Shown piece after piece: positions 1-4,304 of a stretch of 6,619 bases of DNA. Position 1 is the stretch's first letter; the number at the start of each line of letters is the position of its first letter. The stretch spans positions 1-6,619 of the forward strand of contig CABSMB010000078.1 in NCBI GenBank assembly GCA_902478705.1, read 5' to 3'. The translations under genes and the position numbers were made by a program. Source of the DNA: an uncultured Collinsella sp. GTDB lineage: Bacteria > Actinomycetota > Coriobacteriia > Coriobacteriales > Coriobacteriaceae. A model generated the notes under the pieces. It saw nothing but the letters and a program-made list of their open reading frames with translations, had not been told where the DNA came from and searched no databases.

Positions 1-944
<944 letters not shown>

Positions 945-963
945 GTTAGTTCCTTACCTTAAC

Positions 964-1437
964 TTACCAACGATAGTGAGAGAACGCGCGGTTGGCCTCG
1001 GCCATCTTGAAGACGTCCTCACGCTTCTTGACGGAAGCGCCAAGACCGTTGGAGGCGTCGAGGATCTCGTTAGCGAGACGCTCGGCCATGGTCTTCTCCT
1101 TGCGAGCGCGGGAGAAGTTGACGATCCAGCGGATGCCCAGAGCGGTGGAACGACGGGAGTTGACCTCCATCGGGACCTGATAGGTAGCGCCACCGACACG
1201 CTTGGGCTTAACCTCGAGCGTGGGCTTGACGTTGTCCATAGCCTTCTTGAAGGTAGCGAGAGCGTCGCCACCCTCGGACTTCTCGGCAACGATCTCGAAA
1301 GCGGTGTAAACGATGCGCTCAGCGGTGGCCTTCTTGCCGTCAAGAAGGACCTTGTTGATGAGCTGAGTCACCAGGCGGTTGTTGTAAACGGCGTCAGGCT
1401 GAACCTCACGACGATTAGCTGCTGCACGACGCGGCAT
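964..1437 (-). CDS. rpsG: 30S ribosomal protein S7
   Basis: S7 is a primary assembly protein of the 30S head. It binds the 3' major domain of 16S rRNA and lines the E site. The 157-residue product is the normal length for bacterial S7 (about 156). It starts [15 protein letters not shown] and contains the family signatures [17 protein letters not shown] near the N-terminus and [12 protein letters not shown] in the middle, ending in the usual basic, aromatic FSHYRW. The start is ATG with AAGGAG (1445-1450) 7 nt upstream, and the stop is TAA. It is separated from rpsL by 73 bp containing a hairpin and from fusA by 19 bp, consistent with one transcript. In E. coli S7 represses translation of its own operon by binding the rpsL-rpsG spacer; whether that happens here is inference. 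Confidence 0.98.
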   Translation of the reverse strand: MPRRAAANRREVQPDAVYNNRLVTQLINKVLLDGKKATAERIVYTAFEIVAEKSEGGDALATFKKAMDNVKPTLEVKPKRVGGATYQVPMEVNSRRSTALGIRWIVNFSRARKEKTMAERLANEILDASNGLGASVKKREDVFKMAEANRAFSHYRW

Positions 1438-1444
1438 GTGAAAT

Positions 1445-1450
1445 CTCCTT
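1445..1450 (-). promoter_or_regulatory. Ribosome binding site of rpsG
   Basis: AAGGAG on the minus strand, 7 nt before the ATG of rpsG. It fixes the start codon and lies just downstream of the spacer hairpin, so the hairpin could influence access to it. Confidence 0.85.
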
Positions 1451-1459
1451 AAGTGTCTA

Positions 1460-1485
1460 CCGTGCGGCGCTTAGGCGGCACACGG
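1460..1485 (-). promoter_or_regulatory. Hairpin in the rpsL-rpsG spacer
   Basis: In the transcript sense, CCGTGTG (1479-1485) can pair with CGCACGG (1460-1466), a 7-bp stem with one G-U pair and a 12-nt loop. There is no U-run after it, so it is not an intrinsic terminator. It lies 9 nt upstream of the rpsG Shine-Dalgarno, the place where E. coli uses an S7-binding structure for translational feedback. The regulatory role is inference from position only; the stem could also be coincidental in GC-rich DNA. Confidence 0.45.
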
Positions 1486-1510
1486 CGAAAGTATCAAAAC
1501 GTTATCTGGC

Positions 1511-1888
1511 TTATTTAGCCTTGGGGCGCTTAGCACCGTACTTGGAACGGGCCTGCATACGGTTCTGGACCGGAGCAGCGTCGTAGGCGCCACGGATGAC
1601 GTGATAACGGACACCAGGGAGGTCACGGACACGACCGCCGCGGACGAGCACGATGGAGTGCTCCTGCAGGTTGTGGCCCTCACCCGGGATGTAAGCAGTA
1701 ACTTCGATGCCGTTGACAAGGCGAACACGGGCAACCTTACGAAGAGCCGAGTTCGGCTTCTTGGGGCTCGTGGTGAAGACGCGGGTGCACACGCCGCGCT
1801 TCTGGGAGTTGTGCTGCAGAGCAGCGTTCTTGGACTTCTTGGGCACGGAACGACGGCCCTGGCGAACCAGCTGGTTAATAGTAGGCAA
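1511..1888 (-). CDS. rpsL: 30S ribosomal protein S12, TTG start
   Basis: S12 sits at the 30S decoding centre, controls accuracy and is the classic streptomycin-resistance locus. The product is 125 residues, as expected. It begins [14 protein letters not shown] and carries [14 protein letters not shown] (residues 44-57), [10 protein letters not shown] (69-78) and RDLPGVRYH (88-96). The start is TTG (1886-1888), supported by the invariant S12 N-terminus and by AAGGAG (1895-1900) 6 nt upstream. Lys43 is present, but the second streptomycin-site residue, normally Lys88 (E. coli K87 or K88 depending on Met counting), is Arg here (codon CGT, 1625-1627). Asp89, the position methylthiolated by RimO in E. 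coli, is conserved. It is the first gene of the str operon, with its own promoter at 1982-2010. Confidence 0.98.
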   Translation of the reverse strand: MPTINQLVRQGRRSVPKKSKNAALQHNSQKRGVCTRVFTTSPKKPNSALRKVARVRLVNGIEVTAYIPGEGHNLQEHSIVLVRGGRVRDLPGVRYHVIRGAYDAAPVQNRMQARSKYGAKRPKAK

Positions 1889-1894
1889 AGCGTA

Positions 1895-1900
1895 CTCCTT
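1895..1900 (-). promoter_or_regulatory. Ribosome binding site of rpsL
   Basis: AAGGAG on the minus strand, 6 nt before the TTG codon. This strong site, together with the MPTINQLV N-terminus, decides in favour of TTG as initiator. Confidence 0.85.
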
Positions 1901-1941
1901 CTCGAATGATTCCAGCTTTCTGTAAAGTGCAACGGCTTGAA

Positions 1942-1966
1942 TCGAGGGGTCAGCATCCCCCTACGA
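1942..1966 (-). promoter_or_regulatory. Leader hairpin at the 5' end of the str mRNA
   Basis: On the minus strand TCG-T-AGGGG can pair with CCCCT-CGA across an 8-nt loop: an 8-bp stem with one bulged T. It begins about 9 nt after the predicted transcription start (near 1975). No U-run follows, so it does not look like an attenuator. It could stabilise the 5' end or act in control of the operon; function is unknown. Confidence 0.4.
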
Positions 1967-1981
1967 AACACGCAGTTCGAT

Positions 1982-2010
1982 AGGATACGTGGCGTTAGCT
2001 GTGCCGTCAA
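1982..2010 (-). promoter_or_regulatory. Sigma-70-type promoter of the rpsL-rpsG-fusA operon
   Basis: On the minus strand, TTGACG (2005-2010) is separated by exactly 17 nt from TATCCT (1982-1987). The -35 matches the housekeeping consensus at 5 of 6 positions and the -10 at 4 of 6. The predicted start is near 1975, giving a leader of about 86 nt. An A/T run lies further upstream (about 2034-2050). It is the best-formed promoter seen between the palindromic element and rpsL, and it implies str can be transcribed independently of rpoBC. Confidence 0.75.
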
Positions 2011-2093
2011 CAGACCACGCCGCCGGGCGTATCCCAAAAATGGCACATTTCCGCAAAGCCTACACAAAAGGAATCCCCTCCTGTGCGCGGTGG

Positions 2094-2234
2094 CGGATTC
2101 CCGGGCCGGGCGGCACAGGGGTTAAGTTTGCTGCTCTACAGTCCTGGCTCGCACGGAGGCCACATTAAGTGGCCTCCGGCTCGTGCGGAACTCGCGACAA
2201 ACTTAACCCCTGTGCCGCCCGGCCCGGGAATCCG
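2094..2234. repeat. 141-bp palindromic element with perfect 37-bp arms
   Basis: The left arm 2094-2130 is the exact reverse complement of 2198-2234 (37 of 37). The arm begins CGGATTCCCGGGCC and ends GGTTAAGTTTG. Within the 67-bp centre is a second hairpin: CGGAGGCCAC (2154-2163) pairs with GTGGCCTCCG (2169-2178) across ATTAA. The two sides of the inner hairpin are also flanked by near-direct copies GGCTCGCACGGA and GGCTCGTGCGGA. No protein is credible inside it. Flanks show an imperfect 9-of-11 direct match (2083-2093 and 2237-2247), too weak to call a target duplication. It resembles a MITE or BIME-type non-autonomous repeat, or a very large RNA stem; the identity is not known to me. Confidence 0.8.
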
Positions 2235-2260
2235 ACGTGCTCGTTGGGGCAACGTTCCCT

Positions 2261-2300
2261 TCCAAATAGGGACAGGTTTATTATGGTCGGTTTTATCTGG
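2261..2300 (+). repeat. Dispersed ~40-bp repeat, copy A
   Basis: The plus-strand sequence contains AGGGACAGGTTTATTATGGT and matches the minus strand of 4071-4110 (copy B) at 32 of 40 positions with no gaps, including an identical block GGGACAGGTTTATT broken only after ATT. The two copies are in inverted orientation and bracket the sigma/anti-sigma genes. Similar GGGACAGGTTTATT-type sequences, in my recollection, occur as dispersed intergenic repeats linked to RAYT/IS200-like transposases in other bacteria; that link is inference here. Confidence 0.65.
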
Positions 2301-2400
2301 GGAAACGTCGCACTCCAGCGTTGATCTGCTCTCATCTGTCGCATGGAAATCGGCGGCGTCTTCGGAAGTATATCGCTCGGTCTAACCGTCCATTTAATGC

Positions 2401-2434
2401 AAAATGGGCCGCCTCCCCTAGTAGGAAGCGGCCC
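2401..2434 (-). terminator. Intrinsic terminator of the sigma/anti-sigma operon
   Basis: On the minus strand GGGCCGCTTCC (2424-2434) pairs with GGAGGCGGCCC (2406-2416), an 11-bp stem with one G-U pair and a 7-nt loop, followed by a short ATTTT run. It begins 7 nt after the anti-sigma stop codon. The T-run is short, but stem strength and position fit a Rho-independent terminator that would insulate the str promoter. Confidence 0.75.
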
Positions 2435-2440
2435 CAAATC

Positions 2441-3517
2441 TTACGAATAGACGATGGTAAAGGGTTCCGACGTTTCGGCGCCCCCTGTTGAAGTGCAGCG
2501 TGTGCCCTCAAGCGTTACTGAGACCACTTGGTCGACATCAATCAACTTCGTTGGCACCCAGATGTTCTCTCCGCTATTGCGCGTATAAGAAAAATATAAG
2601 TTGAACGCCCCTGCGTCGTCATCTTCGATAATCTGCTCCGATCCATCCTTGTAGGTAACGGTCAACTTTTTCGTGACTGCGTCAATGCCCAGATCGTCGA
2701 TGTGCGTCTGGATGGAAAACGGGCTGATCTCGAGAGGCGAGTCATCGGAGCGGAGTTCCTTTGTATCGACGTACGCTCCAACGCTAAACTCGGGCGTCGA
2801 TGCCTCGAACAGCTTCGCGTCCTCGCCTTCGCCCTCGGTCCACGAGATATTCCAGGTGACCGCATGTTGAAAACCTCGCTCGCGATCCATAGAAGCAAAG
2901 TACATCGTGCCATTAATGACAGTATCGCTTGATGTGTCCTTATCAATGGTGCAGCGTGTGTCAGCCCATTCCTCGCCGAAGTTCATGCCGGGCGTGCCGA
3001 TGCCTTGTTCTTCTTCACCATAGAGAACAAGTTCGCCTGTCTCTGCTGCCGGCTTGTAGTAGTTAACACCATTTGGATTGGACAACGTAAACGTCACGGC
3101 ACCGCAACCGTTTTTATCGATAGCCATATCATGAATGTCGAGTGTATAGCCGTTGCCCTCGACGGACAGATTGACCTTCTGGACTGTGCCCTCCAGGCTT
3201 TGGGGAGCGATGCCGTCACCAAACTCTCTGGTGTAGGTGTATTTAGTCCCCGATGAGCCACCGTTGGTCCAGGTAATGGAATCCCCATTGCCGTGATTTC
3301 CCCAGGCTAAGGCAAAATAGCTGGAATTGATAACGGCGTAGGCGACCCCTCCGGTCGCCAACACTCCGACAAGACATCCGATTACGGCAACATACAGAGG
3401 CTTCGCGTGGCCCTTTCGATGAAGCGGCTCACCCGCAGCGCTATTTAGGACGCGATCTGCAAGATCGCTATCGGCTTGGATGGACTCGAAGGCCTGCTTG
3501 ATTTGATTGGATTTCAC
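2441..3517 (-). CDS. Membrane-anchored anti-sigma-like protein with large external domain
   Basis: A 358-residue protein presumed to hold the upstream-encoded ECF sigma factor at the membrane. It has a ~40-residue cytoplasmic N-terminus (MKSNQIKQAFESIQADSDLA...), one transmembrane segment at about 41-63 (LYVAVIGCLVGVLATGGVAY) and about 295 external residues rich in beta-type sequence, with Cys at 138, 189 and 341. A motif PLEISPFSIQ (261-270) is reminiscent of the DUF4179-type ectodomains that accompany ECF sigma factors in Gram-positives. There is no HxxxCxxC zinc anti-sigma motif. The start is GTG (3515-3517) with AGGAGG (3524-3529) 6 nt upstream; the frame overlaps the sigma gene by 50 bp, which implies coupled expression. 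The anti-sigma role is inferred from position and topology. It could instead be a sensor or positive co-factor. Sampled GC is lower than in the flanking genes. Confidence 0.8.
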   Translation of the reverse strand: MKSNQIKQAFESIQADSDLADRVLNSAAGEPLHRKGHAKPLYVAVIGCLVGVLATGGVAYAVINSSYFALAWGNHGNGDSITWTNGGSSGTKYTYTREFGDGIAPQSLEGTVQKVNLSVEGNGYTLDIHDMAIDKNGCGAVTFTLSNPNGVNYYKPAAETGELVLYGEEEQGIGTPGMNFGEEWADTRCTIDKDTSSDTVINGTMYFASMDRERGFQHAVTWNISWTEGEGEDAKLFEASTPEFSVGAYVDTKELRSDDSPLEISPFSIQTHIDDLGIDAVTKKLTVTYKDGSEQIIEDDDAGAFNLYFSYTRNSGENIWVPTKLIDVDQVVSVTLEGTRCTSTGGAETSEPFTIVYS

Positions 3518-3986
3518 GGTCGCCCTCCTCTAGGATGAATTTGAGCTTCGATCGACCACGAGCTAAACGCGTTCGAACGGTCGCGGCTGGTACATGCAAC
3601 AACTCGGCAATCTCTGAGGTCGAAAAGCCTAGATAGTAATAGAGCACGATGGGAACACGGAATCGTTCCGGAAGTCGCATAACGTCTGACAGGACCACCT
3701 TGGTCTCATCCTGCGCTGCCGAGAGTGAATCGGCCAAGTTCTCAATATCCTCCACACGCCTCCATGGCTTTCGAAAGAGCGATTTGCATTCATTGATCGT
3801 GACCCGGATAAGCCATCGACGAAGATGTTCCCAACTTTCAAAGTTTCCATCGCTTTTAAGCAACTTAAGAAAGACGTCTTGGGCAATATCGTCGGCATCG
3901 GCACGATCGCGCAGATACGTCAATGCGATTCGAAACACGACATCCCTGTGATCTTCAACCGCCTGTCTAAAAGCTTGTTCTTCCAT
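3468..3986 (-). CDS. ECF-type RNA polymerase sigma factor
   Basis: A 172-residue group 4 (ECF) sigma factor that would direct RNAP to a small regulon. Sigma region 2 spans about residues 8-75, with the signature RADADDIAQDVFLKLL (28-43) and the -10-recognition helix HLRRWLIRVTINECKSLFR (54-72). Sigma region 4 spans about 100-152, with the helix-turn-helix FSTSEIAELLHVPAATVRTR (111-130) followed by LARGRSKLK. No extra C-terminal domain is present. I place the start at ATG 3984-3986: the preceding GGAGGTGAT is fully complementary to the 16S tail and GGAGG lies 5 nt before this ATG, whereas the GTG at 3990-3992 lies inside that site. The end overlaps the anti-sigma gene by 50 bp. A TGAAAC-17-CGTA promoter upstream suggests autoregulation. 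Signal and regulon are unknown. Confidence 0.93.
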   Translation of the reverse strand: MEEQAFRQAVEDHRDVVFRIALTYLRDRADADDIAQDVFLKLLKSDGNFESWEHLRRWLIRVTINECKSLFRKPWRRVEDIENLADSLSAAQDETKVVLSDVMRLPERFRVPIVLYYYLGFSTSEIAELLHVPAATVRTRLARGRSKLKFILEEGDREIQSNQAGLRVHPSR

Positions 3987-3987
3987 A

Positions 3988-3996
3988 ATCACCTCC
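3988..3996 (-). promoter_or_regulatory. Ribosome binding site of the sigma gene
   Basis: GGAGGTGAT on the minus strand pairs at all nine positions with the 3' end of 16S rRNA (ATCACCTCC). It decides the start at ATG 3986 rather than the overlapping GTG at 3992. Confidence 0.85.
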
Positions 3997-4034
3997 CGGT
4001 GACGTTAATGGTTCTCGATGAGGCCCTCACCATA

Positions 4035-4063
4035 GATACGCTCTGGCCGGACAAAATGTTTCA
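4035..4063 (-). promoter_or_regulatory. ECF-type promoter, probably autoregulated by the sigma factor it precedes
   Basis: On the minus strand TGAAAC (4058-4063) is followed after 17 nt (4041-4057) by CGTATC (4035-4040). TGAAAC with CGTA at 16-17 nt is the well-known architecture of ECF promoters such as those of SigW. The start would fall near 4027, leaving about a 40-nt leader to the sigma ATG. The stretch upstream of the -35 (4064-4096) is A/T-rich and merges into repeat copy B. Autoregulation is inference from motif and position. Confidence 0.65.
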
Positions 4064-4070
4064 AATTCAA

Positions 4071-4110
4071 GCAGTAAAAACCTACCAAAATAAACCTGTC
4101 CCTTATTGGC
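4071..4110 (-). repeat. Dispersed ~40-bp repeat, copy B
   Basis: The minus strand contains AAGGGACAGGTTTATTTTGG and matches copy A (2261-2300, plus strand) at 32 of 40 positions without gaps. It lies directly upstream of the ECF promoter and so may contribute an A/T-rich upstream region to it. With copy A in opposite orientation it forms a pair of inverted repeats about 1.8 kb apart around the sigma/anti-sigma module. Confidence 0.65.
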
Positions 4111-4160
4111 AGGTCCCCAAGGGATCAACGGAGCGCAACAGGTTGAGCATACGCAAGCGA

Positions 4161-4260
4161 GCGGCCCCCAGAGCGTACAAGGTGGCATGAAAAAGGCAGG
4201 GCATTGACCTTTTGGTCATGCCCTGCCTTTTGAATGACAGATTGTAGCTCTGGGGGCCGC
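4161..4260 (-). terminator. Nested stem-loop terminator downstream of rpoC
   Basis: The core is a strong intrinsic terminator. AAAAGGCAGGGCA (4191-4203) pairs with TGCCCTGCCTTTT (4219-4231), extended by TGACC/GGTCA around a TTTT loop, an 18-bp stem with one bulge. In the minus sense the stem runs into TTTTT. It is symmetrical enough to work in both directions. Around it is an outer inverted repeat: GCGGCCCCCAGAGC (4161-4174) is the exact complement of 4247-4260, continued by TACAA/TTGTA after one bulged base. RNAP leaving rpoC meets the outer arm first, then the core. This should end the rpoBC transcript before the sigma gene. Confidence 0.85.
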
Positions 4261-4263
4261 GCA

Positions 4264-4298
4264 GCGACGGAGGTCGCCGCCGTTCGTTAGAACGGCGG
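4264..4298 (-). other. Two tandem hairpins immediately after the rpoC stop
   Basis: CCGCCGTTC (4277-4285) pairs perfectly with GAACGGCGG (4290-4298) across a 4-nt loop, starting 6 nt after the rpoC stop. Directly next to it, sharing one base, GCGAC (4264-4268) pairs with GTCGC (4273-4277). Neither is followed by a T-run, so I do not call them terminators. They may protect the 3' end of the rpoC mRNA from exonucleases. Confidence 0.6.
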
Positions 4299-4304
4299 AA
4301 CTAG

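Noticed and set aside
1471..2067. Minus-strand frame of 198 codons overlapping rpsL in another frame
   Set aside because: It runs through the str promoter and leader, is Ser/Arg/Leu-rich in the manner of an off-frame read, and rpsL itself is certain.
2083..2247. Target-site duplication around the 141-bp palindrome
   Set aside because: The flanking 11-mers match at only 9 positions and are offset by 2 bp on one side, which can occur by chance in GC-rich DNA.
2390..2407. CCATTT/AAATGG inverted repeat as an operator
   Set aside because: Only 6 bp arms overlapping the T-run of the terminator; no promoter nearby to control.
2083..2437. Short open frames on both strands over the palindrome and copy A region
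   Set aside because: They are translations of inverted-repeat DNA and a terminator, with no supporting ribosome binding site or family resemblance.
3987..3992. GTG start for the sigma factor two codons upstream of ATG
   Set aside because: The GTG lies inside the GGAGGTGAT ribosome binding site; the ATG at 3986 has correct spacing.
3825..4190. Plus-strand frame of 121 codons across the start of the sigma gene and its promoter
   Set aside because: Antisense to the sigma gene and through the ECF promoter and repeat B; no ribosome binding site or conserved motif.
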